From Nonomuraea sp. PA05 (GTDB lineage Bacteria > Actinomycetota > Actinomycetes > Streptosporangiales > Streptosporangiaceae): DNA of 64,000 nt. This document shows positions 32,040-41,035 of the stretch, piece after piece. The DNA lies in contig NZ_VSEY01000026.1 in the NCBI RefSeq assembly GCF_008086045.1, positions 62,001-126,000 on the forward strand, in the 5' to 3' direction. The position numbers and the translations under genes were made by a program. The notes beneath the pieces were generated by a model. The model did no database searches, was not told the origin of the DNA, and saw only the letters and a list, made by a program, of their open reading frames with translations. Numbering within the stretch: the first letter of the stretch is position 1; every line of letters starts with the position of its first letter.

Positions 32040-33290
32040 CTAGAACGAAGGAGCAGGAACGGGGGTGTCGACCGGCCGGTCGCCCAGCGCCACCGCGCCG
32101 GGCCCGCGCCGCGCCTGCCTGGCCAGCAGCCAGTAGTTGACCGCGATCAGGATCGTGAACACCGTGACGAACGCGGCCAGCGAGAACACCATCTGACCCT
32201 CGGTCACCGGCGACATGGCGTCGGACGTCCGCAGCAGCCCGTACACGGCCCAGGGCTGGCGGCCCATCTCCCGGAAGACCCAGCCGGCCAGCATGGTGAC
32301 GAACGGGACCGGGATCATCAGCGTCAGCAGCCAGTGCCACACCCTGAACCCGCGCACGACGGGCCTGATGAGCATGAGCAGGAAGCTCGGCCCCGCCACG
32401 AACAGCATGAGCGCGAACAGCGTCATCATCGTGATGCCGCTTGTCTGCACCGCCTCCACGGGCGGCAGGTAGTCACCCGGGCCGAACCTGGCCACCATCT
32501 CGGCCTGCGCGGCGGCCAGCCGCTCCGGGTCGTTCACCCAGGCGGCGACCTTCGTGGGCTGCATGGTCTCGAACCCGAGCCCGCCGAACGTCGCCGTGAC
32601 CAGCAGGGCGGGCAGCGCCACGCCGATCCCGATCCGCAGCGACTTGCGGAACAGGTCCTGCTCGGCGGTGCGCTTGCGCAGGTGGTACGCGCTCACCCCG
32701 GCCATGAAGAAGCCGCCCACGATCATCGCGCCGAACAGCACGTGCCCGAACGCCACCTGAGCCGCCGGGTTGGCCACCATGGCGCCGAAGTCCGTCAGCC
32801 GCAGCCGGCCGCCGTCCACGACGTGCCCGACCGGGTTCTGCAGGAAGCCGTTGGCCACCATGATCCAGAACGCCGACGCGTACGCGGTCAGCGTCACCAC
32901 CCAGATGAGCGCCAGGTGCGCCCACCGGTTCAGCTTGTTCCAGCCGAAGATCCACAATCCCAGGAACGTGGACTCCACGAAGAACGCGACCAGCGTCTCG
33001 ATGGCCAGCGCCGACCCGAACACGTCACCCGCGTACGTGGTCAGCCCGCTCCACGACAGCCCGAGCTGGAACTCCATCACCAGCCCGGTGACGATGCCCA
33101 TCGCGTAGTTGATGATGTAGAGCTGGCCCCAGAACCGCGTCATTCGCAGGTGCACGGGATCGCCGCCGAAGGTGGCGCGGGTCTGCACGACGGCGACCAG
33201 CGTCGCCAGCCCGAGCGTCAGTGCCACGAACAGGAAGTGCGCGCCGGCCGTGAGCGCGAACTGCAGGCGGGCGAGGTCCACGATGTCCAT
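32040..33290 (-). CDS. cydA: Cytochrome bd oxidase subunit I
   Basis: The 416-residue haem-carrying subunit of a bd-type quinol oxidase has His18 (AGAHFLFV) as a haem axial ligand, FGHVLFGAMIVGGF with the second His, the Q-loop region (short form) and the diagnostic GRQPWAVYGLLRTSDAMSP. Membrane segments match the nine-helix CydA topology. It forms a two-gene operon with cydB. The oxidase would support respiration at low oxygen or under nitrosative stress. Its start lies ~100 bp from a two-component system that is transcribed in the same direction and downstream of nothing related, so regulation is unclear. Confidence 0.93.
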   Translation of the reverse strand: MDIVDLARLQFALTAGAHFLFVALTLGLATLVAVVQTRATFGGDPVHLRMTRFWGQLYIINYAMGIVTGLVMEFQLGLSWSGLTTYAGDVFGSALAIETLVAFFVESTFLGLWIFGWNKLNRWAHLALIWVVTLTAYASAFWIMVANGFLQNPVGHVVDGGRLRLTDFGAMVANPAAQVAFGHVLFGAMIVGGFFMAGVSAYHLRKRTAEQDLFRKSLRIGIGVALPALLVTATFGGLGFETMQPTKVAAWVNDPERLAAAQAEMVARFGPGDYLPPVEAVQTSGITMMTLFALMLFVAGPSFLLMLIRPVVRGFRVWHWLLTLMIPVPFVTMLAGWVFREMGRQPWAVYGLLRTSDAMSPVTEGQMVFSLAAFVTVFTILIAVNYWLLARQARRGPGAVALGDRPVDTPVPAPSF

Positions 33291-33387
33291 ACCGCAGACC
33301 CTCCCGGTACGGCTGCGCCCGCCGCGTCATGCCGGGGCGTGCTCTCGCCTTACCTCCCCGGTCGCACGAGGGCCGCCGGCGTACGAC

Positions 33388-34056
33388 TCAGGGAGTAAGC
33401 CAGCCCGGCGTGATCATGCCGGCCTCGTACGCGATGACCACGAGCTGCGCCCTGTCGCGCACGCGCAGCTTGGTCATGATCCGGCTGACGTGCGTCTTGG
33501 CCGTGGCGGGGCTGAGCACGAGGCGGGCCGCGATCTCGTCGTTCGACAGGCCGCCCGCCACCAGCGTCATGACCTCCCGCTCCCGCTCGGTGAGCGCGTT
33601 CAGCTCGGGGCCGGGCTCGGGGCGCTTGACCCGGCCGGCGAACTCGGCGATCAGCCGTCGCGTGATCGACGGCGCGATCAGCGCGTCGCCCCTGGCCACG
33701 ACCCTGACGGCGTGGATCAGCTCGGCCGGCTCGGTGTCCTTGACCAGGAAGCCGCCCGCGCCCGCGCGCAGCGCGCCGTACACGTAGTCGTCGAGGTCGA
33801 ACGTGGTCAGGATGATCACCTTGACGCCGTCGAGCGCGGGGTCGCCCGCGATGCGGCGGGTGGCCTCCAGGCCGTCCAGCTCGGGCATGCGGATGTCCAT
33901 GAGCACCACGTCGGGGCGGTGCTCCCGGGCTCCGTCGATGGCCTGCGCGCCGTTGGCGGCCTCGGCCACCACCTCGATGTCGTCCTCGTCGCTGAGTATG
34001 GACCGGAACCCGGCGCGGACCAGGGTCTGGTCGTCGGCTAGCAGTACGCGGATCAT
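33388..34056 (-). CDS. NarL/LuxR-type response regulator
   Basis: The 222-residue protein has a receiver domain (MIRVLLADDQTLVRAGF; phospho-acceptor Asp54 in LMDIRMPE; Lys in FLVKD) and a C-terminal LuxR HTH (LTEREREVMTLVAGGLSNDEIAARLVLSPATAKTHVSRIM). It is coupled to the kinase gene by an ATGA overlap. The two-component pair is of the common actinomycete type that senses membrane or cell-envelope signals. The target is unknown. It is not an obvious part of the cyd operon. Confidence 0.94.
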   Translation of the reverse strand: MIRVLLADDQTLVRAGFRSILSDEDDIEVVAEAANGAQAIDGAREHRPDVVLMDIRMPELDGLEATRRIAGDPALDGVKVIILTTFDLDDYVYGALRAGAGGFLVKDTEPAELIHAVRVVARGDALIAPSITRRLIAEFAGRVKRPEPGPELNALTEREREVMTLVAGGLSNDEIAARLVLSPATAKTHVSRIMTKLRVRDRAQLVVIAYEAGMITPGWLTP

Positions 34057-35183
34057 CGGGCCCCGTTCGTCGGCTGGGTCAGTGGCAGGCGGGCGGTGAC
34101 GCGGAAGCCGCCCCCGGGGCGTGCGCCGGTCTCCAGGGTGCCGCCGAGCGCGGTCGCGCGCTCGCGCATGCCCTGGATGCCGAAGCCGCTGCCTCCGTCG
34201 TAGGTGGCGCCTGGCCCGTCATCCTCCACGGTGATGATGATATTTCCGGACGCGTTGGCGATCGTGAGCGTGGCCTGTTCCGTGCCCGAGTGGCGGGAGA
34301 CGTTCGTCAGCGCCTCCCTGACGATGCGGGCGGCGGCCAGGTCGACCTCGGTCGGCAGGTCGTCGAGCGGACCCGACAGCTCCGTGCGCACCTTCAGCCC
34401 GGACGCCGCGACCAGCGCGTCCACCCGCGCCAAGCTGTCGGCGGGCGCGACCGGCGCGTCCTCGTCCACCTGTCGCAGCACGCCCAGGGTGTTCCGCAGC
34501 TCGCGCAGCGTGTCCTTGCTGGTCTCCTTGATCGTCCGCAGCGCCGCCTCGGCGTCCTCCGGCCGTTTCCTGATCCCGTGCAGCGCCGCGGACGCCTGCA
34601 CGTTGATCATGGAGATGTTGTGCCCGAGCACGTCGTGCAGCTCCCTGGCGATGCGCAGCCGCTCCTCGCTGGCCCGCCGCCTGGCCTCCTCCTCCTTGGT
34701 CAGCAGGGCGTCGAGCGCGTGCCGGCGGGCCTCCGACAGGTAGGCGCGGCGGTTGCGGGTGACCCCGCCGAACGCGATGGACGCGACCACCCAGCCGGTG
34801 ATCATCAGGAACATGCTGTCGTCCACGTGCCTGACCCCGCCGGTCTCGCCGAGCCCCATGGCCAGCAGCGCCGCCGCGCCCGTGGCGATGGCCGCGACCA
34901 GGTGGCCCCGGTCGGCCGCCGTGTAGAGGGCGACGAAGAGCATCACGATGAGCGGCCCGTCCAGCCCCGCGTACGGGTAGTACGCCGCCACGGACACCGT
35001 CATCACGACCAGCGACGCCACCGGGTAACGCTGCCGCGCCAGCAGCGCGGCGCAGGCGATCAGCGGCAGCACGACGTCCAGCGCGTTGAGCCGGCCGGAG
35101 TTGCCGAAGGCGAAGAACGAGCCGGCCAGCACGGCGGCGATGGTGACGAGTGACACGATCGTGCTGGGTGACGGCCTGCGCAT
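34053..35183 (-). CDS. HisKA_3 sensor histidine kinase
   Basis: The 376-residue kinase has five or so N-terminal TM helices without an extracellular domain, then the dimerisation motif ELHDVLGHNIS with the phosphorylated His183, and an HATPase domain with EDDGPGATYDGGSGFGIQGMRERA. It belongs to the short intramembrane-sensing NarL-type kinases. It is cotranscribed with the response regulator, which it overlaps by 4 bp. Confidence 0.94.
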   Translation of the reverse strand: MRRPSPSTIVSLVTIAAVLAGSFFAFGNSGRLNALDVVLPLIACAALLARQRYPVASLVVMTVSVAAYYPYAGLDGPLIVMLFVALYTAADRGHLVAAIATGAAALLAMGLGETGGVRHVDDSMFLMITGWVVASIAFGGVTRNRRAYLSEARRHALDALLTKEEEARRRASEERLRIARELHDVLGHNISMINVQASAALHGIRKRPEDAEAALRTIKETSKDTLRELRNTLGVLRQVDEDAPVAPADSLARVDALVAASGLKVRTELSGPLDDLPTEVDLAAARIVREALTNVSRHSGTEQATLTIANASGNIIITVEDDGPGATYDGGSGFGIQGMRERATALGGTLETGARPGGGFRVTARLPLTQPTNGAR

Positions 35184-35221
35184 GCCCTCATTCTCTACGC
35201 TCTTCTGGGTAGAGCCGTTGA

Positions 35222-35443
35222 ATGAGCACTAAGGACGAACTTCAGCGGGTCGAAGAGGACCTCACCCGTTTGCGGGCCGAGAACCAGGAGGTGCGCGACC
35301 AGATCAGGGACATGGGCGCGACCGACCAGGTGGAGATCTCGGCGATGATCAGCCAGGCGGACGAGCAGGTCGAGCTGATCGCCGGGCTCGAACGCCGCCG
35401 TGACCGGCTGATCGAGCGGCTGGAGGAGGAGGGCGCCCGCTGA
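35222..35443 (+). CDS. Small coiled-coil protein of unknown function
   Basis: The 73-residue charged protein is predicted to be almost entirely helical, with heptad-like Leu/Ile spacing (LQRVEEDLTRLRAENQEVRDQI, then LIAGLERRRDRLIERLEEEG). It is divergent from the histidine kinase and convergent with the desaturase gene. No family recognised. Confidence 0.65.
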   Translation: MSTKDELQRVEEDLTRLRAENQEVRDQIRDMGATDQVEISAMISQADEQVELIAGLERRRDRLIERLEEEGAR

Positions 35444-35462
35444 GGGGCGCCCATGGATGAGG

Positions 35463-36476
35463 TCAGCGCAGCGGGGCGCCGACCTCGTGCAGGTGCCGCA
35501 GGGCCTGCCCGTACGACTCGATGAGGCCGGTCTGGAGATAGTCGACGCCGATCTCCGCGCAGTAGCTCTCCACGATGGGCTGCGCCTTGCGCAGGTTCGG
35601 GGCCGGCATGTTGGGGAACAGGTGGTGCTCGATCTGGTAGTTGAGCTGGCCGAGCGCCACGTCGGTGAACAGGTTGCCGCGCACGTTGCGGGAGGTCAGC
35701 ACCTGCTTGCGGAGGAAGTCCAGCTTGTCCTCCTTGGTCAGCACCGGCATGCCCTTGTGGTTGGGCGCGAACGTGGAGCCGAGATAGACCCCGAACAGCC
35801 CCTGGTGCACCGCCAGGAACAGCAGCGCCTTGCCGAACGGCAGCACGGCGAAGACCGCGCCGAAGTAGACCACGACGTGCGTGATGAGGAGCGTCAGCTC
35901 GATGGCGGGCCGCTTGGCCGTCCCCTGGAACAGCGCCTTGAAGCTGGCGATGTGCAGGTGCCAGGCCTCCAGCGTCAGCAGCGGAAAGAACCAGAAAGCC
36001 TGATATTTCGCGATAAATCGAGGCAAGCCGGCGCTCCGCCTCGCCTGATCCTGCGACCAGACGATCACCGCGGGTGAGACGTCCGGGTCGTGGTCCTCGT
36101 GGTTGGGGTTGGCGTGGTGCTTGTTGTGCTTGGTCGTCCACCAGCCCCAGCCGAGACCGACGCCCAAATTGCCGATGATCAGGCCGGCGACGTCGCTCGG
36201 GCGGCGCGTCCTGAAGACCTGCCGGTGCCCGAGATCGTGGGCGAGAAAGCCCAGCTGAGCGAAGATCACGGCCAGTGCAGCCGCGACGAGGAGTTGCCAC
36301 CAGGAGTCGCCTACCCAGACGAACAGAGCCCAGCCGCCCGCGTACACGGCGGCCATGATGCTCATCCGGATGGCGTAATAAAAGGGACGCCGGTCGAGGA
36401 GACCGGCGTCCGCTATGCGATGGGCTAGTCGGGCGAAGTCACTGCCTCGAGTGTCGATGGTGCCAGGACTGGCCAC
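35463..36476 (-). CDS. Membrane fatty-acid desaturase (acyl-lipid type)
   Basis: The 337-residue integral membrane di-iron enzyme has three histidine boxes: HDLGH (80-84), HNKHH (117-121) and QIEHH (281-285). The Q-x-x-H-H third box is typical of front-end/delta-type desaturases, here without a fused cytochrome b5. The frame starts at TTG 36500, but GTG 36476 is preferred because AAGGAG lies 4-5 bp upstream. It introduces a double bond into membrane acyl chains, possibly in response to cold. The upstream gap contains a six-copy tandem repeat. It has no operon partner. Confidence 0.92.
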   Translation of the reverse strand: MASPGTIDTRGSDFARLAHRIADAGLLDRRPFYYAIRMSIMAAVYAGGWALFVWVGDSWWQLLVAAALAVIFAQLGFLAHDLGHRQVFRTRRPSDVAGLIIGNLGVGLGWGWWTTKHNKHHANPNHEDHDPDVSPAVIVWSQDQARRSAGLPRFIAKYQAFWFFPLLTLEAWHLHIASFKALFQGTAKRPAIELTLLITHVVVYFGAVFAVLPFGKALLFLAVHQGLFGVYLGSTFAPNHKGMPVLTKEDKLDFLRKQVLTSRNVRGNLFTDVALGQLNYQIEHHLFPNMPAPNLRKAQPIVESYCAEIGVDYLQTGLIESYGQALRHLHEVGAPLR

Positions 36477-36575
36477 TGCTCTCCTTACCTCGCGGTGCAA
36501 GTTGCCCTAACCTTGGCGCATCCGCCGCCAAACCGGAAGCGCGTAGCTCCGGCCGGGGGAGAGGAATCCGCCACA

Positions 36576-36781
36576 ATCGGCCATGCCCCATCATGCGGCC
36601 GTAAGCCATGATCGGCGCGCCTTTTCGCGCGGACGCGAGCCCTGATCGGCGTGTCTCCTCATGCGGGCGCGAGTTCTGATGGCGCGTGTTTCCTCACGCG
36701 GGCGCGAGCCCTGAGGCGCGTGTCTCCTCATACGGGCGCGAGCCCTGATGGCGCGTGTCTCCTCATGCGGGCGCGAGCCGT
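36576..36781. repeat. Six-copy 34-35-bp tandem repeat reaching into the SARP gene's stop
   Basis: Contiguous diverged units begin at about 36576, 36611, 36645, 36679, 36714 and 36748. The shared core is CTCATGCGGGCGCGAGCC. The best-matching four are on the right. The last unit contains the stop codon and terminal codons of the SARP-type regulator on the minus strand. It fills most of the 286-bp gap before the desaturase. There are no spacers and the copies touch directly, so this is not a CRISPR array. Confidence 0.85.
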
Positions 36782-39771
36782 CCCAGCGCGTACTTCTCGG
36801 GCTCGGGCAGTGTCGCGCCCCGCGCCAGCGCCGCCTGGCAGACGTCGGCGCCCAGCGCCCGCACGCACCTGTCCACCAGCCCGTTGACGTGCGGATCCGC
36901 CGACTCCCTGACGCCGCGCAACCCCCGCGCGGCCCCGAGCAGCTCGGCGGCGGGCAGCGGAGCCAGGTGCTCGGCCACCCCCTCCAGCACGGCCGCCCGA
37001 ACGGTCCTGTCGGAGCAGCCCGCCATCAGCTCCAGCGCCCGCCGCAGCGGCGCCGCCGGTGACTCGCTCACCCGGGCGAGCTCCACCCGCAGCAACGCCC
37101 CGAACTGCGGAGTCGTCTCGACCCCCAGCGCCATGGCCAGCCCGAGCAGCCGCGCGGCCTCACCCGGGTCGCCGCCGCGCCGCGCCAGCTCGGCCCTTGC
37201 GTGCAGCACCCGGGCGATCATGTCCTGGTCCTCGCAACGCTCGGCGGCGGCCCACGCCCGATCCAGCGCCCGCGCCGCCCCCTCCCGATCACCGGCCCGC
37301 CCCTTGAGCTGCCCCAGCCGCAGCAGGAACGTCATCGGCCCCAGCGGCGTCTCCAGCCCTGACAGCTCCGCGGCCAGCCGCTCCGGCTCCTCGCCGAGCG
37401 CCACCGCCGCGGCGAAGTCGCCCCGGTTCTCCGCCACCAGGGACAGCCAGTAGAGCGACGCCCACTGCCCCCACCGGTCGCCGGTCTCGCGGAACCCGGC
37501 CAGCGCCGGCTCCAGCAGGTCCTCCGCGCCCGCCACCGCGCCGTACTCGAACCGCGTGACTCCCGCCGCCAGCAGCGCCGCCGACCGCGTCCACACGTCG
37601 GGGTGGTCGCGCAGCCGCGCCACCGCCCGCTCCGCCAGCTCCACCGCCTCGGCGGGCGTCGTCAAACTGCCGCCCAGCAGGTACGCGTTCAGCGCCGCCG
37701 GATGGTCAGACTCGCGCACCACCCGGCTCACCCCGCCCCCGGTGAGCACCACGCAGAGCCCGTGCGCCAGCTCCCGCCCAGGCGGCGCCGCCGCGCCCAC
37801 CCTGGCCAGCACCGCCGCCGCCTGCTCTGTCATCTCGCGCCACCGGCCGCGCACGATCCACGACAGCAAGCGCGGCAGGATGAGCCTGAGCGGGTCGTCG
37901 GAGCGGTGCAGCGCCGCGTCCAGGTTGTCCCGCTCGGCGTCCAGCACCGCCAGCCAGGCGAGCTGCGCCCCGGTCCGCAGGTGCGGCTCCGCCTTCTCGG
38001 CCAGCTCCGTGTAGTAGCGGGCGTGCTCGCGGCGCAGCTCCGGCAGGTCGGCGGCGGCGTACTGCCTGATGGTCTCCAGCATCGTGTAGCGGTCGCCGGA
38101 CACCGCGATCAGCGACTTGTCCACCAGCGAGGAGAGCAGGTCGGGATCGCCGCCGCAGACCCGCGAGACGGCCTCGTACGTGGCGCCGCCCGAGAACACC
38201 GTGAGGCCGCGCAGCAGCTCCCGCTCACGCTCCGACAACAGGTTCCAGCTCCAGTCGAAGACCGCCCGCAACGTGCGGTGCCGCGGCTCCGACGTACGGC
38301 CGCCGCGGAACGTCAGCCGGTCGCCGAGCTGCTCGACCAGCACCGACATCGGCATCGTGCGCAGGCGCGCGGCGGCCAGCTCGATGGCCAGCGGGATGCC
38401 GTCCAGCTCGCGGCAGATCCGCTCCGCCTCCGCCCGCGTCACCACCAGGTCCGGCCTGGCCGCGGCGGCGCGGTCGGCGAACAGCTCGGCGGCGGGACCC
38501 GCCGGCAGCGGCAGCACCTGGTGCAGGCGCTCGCCCGGGATGTCCAGCGGCTCCCTGCTGGTGGCCAGCACGCGCAGGCCCGCCACCTCGGACAGCAGCC
38601 ACCGCGCCACCCGCGCCGCCTGTTCGATCAGGTGCTCGCAGTTGTCCAGCACGATCAGCGGCGCGGTGCCGCGCAGCGCCGCCACCAGGTCGGTCGCCTT
38701 CAGCACGCCCTCCACGGCCGCCCGGACGCTCGCGGCCGAGGCCAGCTCCACCAGCCACACCCCGTCGCGCACGGCCAGCCCCGCCGCCGCCTCCAGCGCC
38801 AGGCGCGTCTTGCCCGCGCCGCCCGGGCCGACGAGCGTGACCAGCCTCGCCTCCGCCAGGGATCCGCGGACCCGATCGAGGTCCTCGCGGCGGCCCACGA
38901 AGCGCGTGAGCCTGGCGGGCAGGTTGCTCCTGGGTGCCGGCGGCTCAGCGTCGTCCCGCAGGGCCTCCAGGTGGGCCTGCCGCAGCTCCGGGCCCGGGTC
39001 GGTGCCCAGCTCCGTCGCCAGGGCCGTCCTGATCCGCTCGAAGAGCGCCAGCGCCTCCGCGCGCCTGCCCTGCGCGGTCAGGGCCCGTACGAGCAGCGCG
39101 TGGAACGGCTCGCGCAGCGGATACGCGGCGACCAGCCCCTCCAGCTCGGCCACCACCTCCCCGACCAGCCCTTCCCGCTCGGCCACCACCACCCCTCGCC
39201 GCTCGGCCGCCGTTTCGGAGGCGCGCCCCTCCGGGCCGGGCGCCATCTTGGAGGTGCGCCCTGTCGGGTTGGGCGCCATCTCGGAGGTGCGCCCCTCCCG
39301 CTCGGCCGCCATCCCGGCGGCGTTCCGGTCGAGATCGTCGGTGAGGCGGGTGGCCGGGGCCGTGAGCCGCAGCTCTTCGAGCCGCGCCGCGGGCCCCGCC
39401 GCGAAGGGCAGGCCGGCCGCGTCCGCCAGCGCGGGCCCGCGCCACAACGCCAGCGCCGCACGTACGTCACCCTCGCGCACCAGCCGCTCGAACGCCCACG
39501 CGTCCACCTCACCGGGCGGCACGTCGAGCAGGTAACCGGCGGGATGCGAGGAGATCAGCCCCGGCGCCTCCCTGCGCGCCCTCGACACGAGCGACTGCAG
39601 CGCCGCCATCGGATGCGCGGGCGAGTCGCCGGGCCACAGGTCGCCGATCAGGCGGTCGGCGGTCACCACCCGGCCGGGGTCGAGCGCCAGCCGCACCAGC
39701 AGCGCACGCACCCGGGCGCCGCCGATCTCGCCGCCCGCCACCCGCAGCGGCCCCAGAATCCCGACCCGCAT
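36763..39771 (-). CDS. SARP/AfsR-type transcriptional regulator
   Basis: The 1002-residue regulator has an OmpR-like winged HTH (MRVGILGPLRVAGGE... ADRLIGDLWPG) and a bacterial transcriptional activation domain. It then has an NB-ARC-type STAND ATPase (LVTLVGPGGAGKTRLALEAAAGLA Walker A, LIVLDNCEHLI Walker B) and a long C-terminal TPR-like helical region. ATG 39771 is chosen over a longer frame because GGAGG precedes it closely. Three 11-residue tandem repeats interrupt the activation domain. SARPs activate antibiotic clusters in actinomycetes; the lasso cluster lies 3 kb downstream on the same strand and the PKS farther away, but no target site was found. The stop codon lies in the last unit of a tandem array. 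Confidence 0.93.
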   Translation of the reverse strand: MRVGILGPLRVAGGEIGGARVRALLVRLALDPGRVVTADRLIGDLWPGDSPAHPMAALQSLVSRARREAPGLISSHPAGYLLDVPPGEVDAWAFERLVREGDVRAALALWRGPALADAAGLPFAAGPAARLEELRLTAPATRLTDDLDRNAAGMAAEREGRTSEMAPNPTGRTSKMAPGPEGRASETAAERRGVVVAEREGLVGEVVAELEGLVAAYPLREPFHALLVRALTAQGRRAEALALFERIRTALATELGTDPGPELRQAHLEALRDDAEPPAPRSNLPARLTRFVGRREDLDRVRGSLAEARLVTLVGPGGAGKTRLALEAAAGLAVRDGVWLVELASAASVRAAVEGVLKATDLVAALRGTAPLIVLDNCEHLIEQAARVARWLLSEVAGLRVLATSREPLDIPGERLHQVLPLPAGPAAELFADRAAAARPDLVVTRAEAERICRELDGIPLAIELAAARLRTMPMSVLVEQLGDRLTFRGGRTSEPRHRTLRAVFDWSWNLLSERERELLRGLTVFSGGATYEAVSRVCGGDPDLLSSLVDKSLIAVSGDRYTMLETIRQYAAADLPELRREHARYYTELAEKAEPHLRTGAQLAWLAVLDAERDNLDAALHRSDDPLRLILPRLLSWIVRGRWREMTEQAAAVLARVGAAAPPGRELAHGLCVVLTGGGVSRVVRESDHPAALNAYLLGGSLTTPAEAVELAERAVARLRDHPDVWTRSAALLAAGVTRFEYGAVAGAEDLLEPALAGFRETGDRWGQWASLYWLSLVAENRGDFAAAVALGEEPERLAAELSGLETPLGPMTFLLRLGQLKGRAGDREGAARALDRAWAAAERCEDQDMIARVLHARAELARRGGDPGEAARLLGLAMALGVETTPQFGALLRVELARVSESPAAPLRRALELMAGCSDRTVRAAVLEGVAEHLAPLPAAELLGAARGLRGVRESADPHVNGLVDRCVRALGADVCQAALARGATLPEPEKYALGRLAPA
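39214..39312 (-). repeat. In-frame 33-bp tandem repeat in the SARP activation domain
   Basis: Three clear units (39280-39312, 39247-39279, 39214-39246) encode MAAEREGRTSE, MAPNPTGRTSK and MAPGPEGRASE, followed by a degenerate fourth (TAAERRG...) at 39181-39213. The insertion sits between two helices of the BTAD region. Confidence 0.85.
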
Positions 39772-39834
39772 CCACCCTCCACGACCGCGCGCCGAGTCAA
39801 CAGTACGCACCCGACGCACCCGTCCCGTACGGGC

Positions 39835-40572
39835 TCAGAGGCCGAGCCGGTCCCGCAGCAGCTCGACGGGCAGGTGCGGCACCGTCGCCTCGCTGAACTC
39901 GGGCAGCCCCACGAGCAGCTCCTCCTCGGTCGCGTACAGCCCGGCCACGGCCGCGTACCCCCTGCTCACCCGCGGCTCGATGTTGTAGTAGCTGCCGTTG
40001 CCGTACTGGATGCGCACGCTCTCCACCGCCGGCCGCGCGCTGGCCAGACAGGCCCCCATCGGCAGCCCCAGCTCGGTCGGCGAGGTGAGCGTGTGGGCGT
40101 TGCCGGCCACGACCAGCGCGGGTTCGATGCGCGCGGCCAGCACCCGCTCCGCCATCAGCGCGTCCCGCTGCGACCAGTCACCGGTGAACATGCCCCCGTC
40201 GAACAGCGTGACGGACAGCTCGGGGATGGCCTTGAGCATCGCGAAGTGCCCCGCCGTCACGCGTCCGTCGCCGAGCCACCACAGCGGATGGTCGAGCCCC
40301 GTGCCGTCGGACAGGTAGACGTCGAGCTGTGGCTTCAGGTTCTCCGGCCATTCGAGGGCGAGGTGGGTCAGGTCGAGTGCCCGCATGAGCCCGAGGACGA
40401 CCAGCGGGTTCTCCCTGACGCCGTGCACCTCGCCGAGCAGCAGCAGCCCCGTCTCCTCCAGCGAGCGTCTGGCCCGGTCGAGCGCGGTCTTCCCGACCGG
40501 CAGCTCGTAGTCGTCCGTGCGGAATTCGGCGACGGCCTCCAGCAGGCCGCTCAGCGTGTCGACGCCTGGCAT
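39835..40572 (-). CDS. Unknown protein with a ChaN/EreA-like GExH motif
   Basis: The 245-residue cytosolic protein has no recognised family. The motif LLLLGEVHGVRENP followed later by LVVAGNAHT resembles the Glu/His active-site pattern of the ChaN/TraB/erythromycin-esterase superfamily, a weak likeness only. ATG 40572 is preferred; the upstream GTG 40638 has no better support. No operon partner: the SARP gene downstream on the same strand starts 64 bp away. Confidence 0.6.
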   Translation of the reverse strand: MPGVDTLSGLLEAVAEFRTDDYELPVGKTALDRARRSLEETGLLLLGEVHGVRENPLVVLGLMRALDLTHLALEWPENLKPQLDVYLSDGTGLDHPLWWLGDGRVTAGHFAMLKAIPELSVTLFDGGMFTGDWSQRDALMAERVLAARIEPALVVAGNAHTLTSPTELGLPMGACLASARPAVESVRIQYGNGSYYNIEPRVSRGYAAVAGLYATEEELLVGLPEFSEATVPHLPVELLRDRLGL

Positions 40573-40639
40573 GTCTCCACAGTGTTCGCCGCGGTCGCTG
40601 AGCGCAACCGTCAGGAGAACACCTTGGCCTTGGGCCACG

Positions 40640-40785
40640 GCCCGATCGGGACGGAGGTGCGGATCGGCGGCGGCGTGACCGTGTCCGGGTGGGACAGGCC
40701 GATCATCGTACGCAGGCCGGGATCTCCTTCCCGCAGCGGTACGCGAGCGAGATCGACGAGCTGGTGGGCCACCTGGGTGCGATCA
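40640..40785. other. Intergenic stretch with possible decayed coding sequence
   Basis: Between two minus-strand genes the plus strand reads as protein-like text in two frames (GHGPIGTEVRIGGGVTV, then after a shift FPQRYASEIDELVGHLGA), suggesting a broken gene fragment. No start, stop pair or homologue is recognised. I treat it as a possible remnant only. Confidence 0.25.
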
Positions 40786-40998
40786 CTACTGGGTCGAGAG
40801 ACGTTCGAACAGCGCCAGAGCCGCCTGCCTGACCTCCTCGGGCGAGACGCCGTCCAGGGTCTGCCTGGCGTCGTCGATGTCGCGGGTGGTGGCCAGCGTG
40901 ATCGCCACGGACGAGGCGGCGGCGCGGTCGATCGATCCCGTCGGGGCGGCGTCAGCCAGTTCCTGGGCGCTCGCGGCGAGGTCGAGGTTGTCTCTCAA
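40786..40998 (-). CDS. Small hypothetical protein
   Basis: The 70-residue helical, Ala-rich soluble protein has no family I recognise. The start is decided by GAGGAG 5 bp before TTG 40998 (LRDNLDLAASAQEL). A longer frame to ATG 41046 overlaps the upstream SnoaL-like gene by 11 bp and lacks a ribosome-binding site. It probably belongs to the small operon with the SnoaL-like and DUF3140 genes. Confidence 0.55.
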   Translation of the reverse strand: MRDNLDLAASAQELADAAPTGSIDRAAASSVAITLATTRDIDDARQTLDGVSPEEVRQAALALFERLSTQ

Positions 40999-41035
40999 CG
41001 GATCTCCTCGGGTGAAGACGGTTCGGCCCATTGCA

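Noticed and set aside
31314..33398. 694-codon plus-strand frame over cydAB
   Set aside because: His/Gln/Arg-rich shadow. cydA and cydB motifs are on the minus strand.
36576..36781. Tandem repeats considered as a CRISPR array
   Set aside because: Units are contiguous with no spacers, and no cas genes are present.
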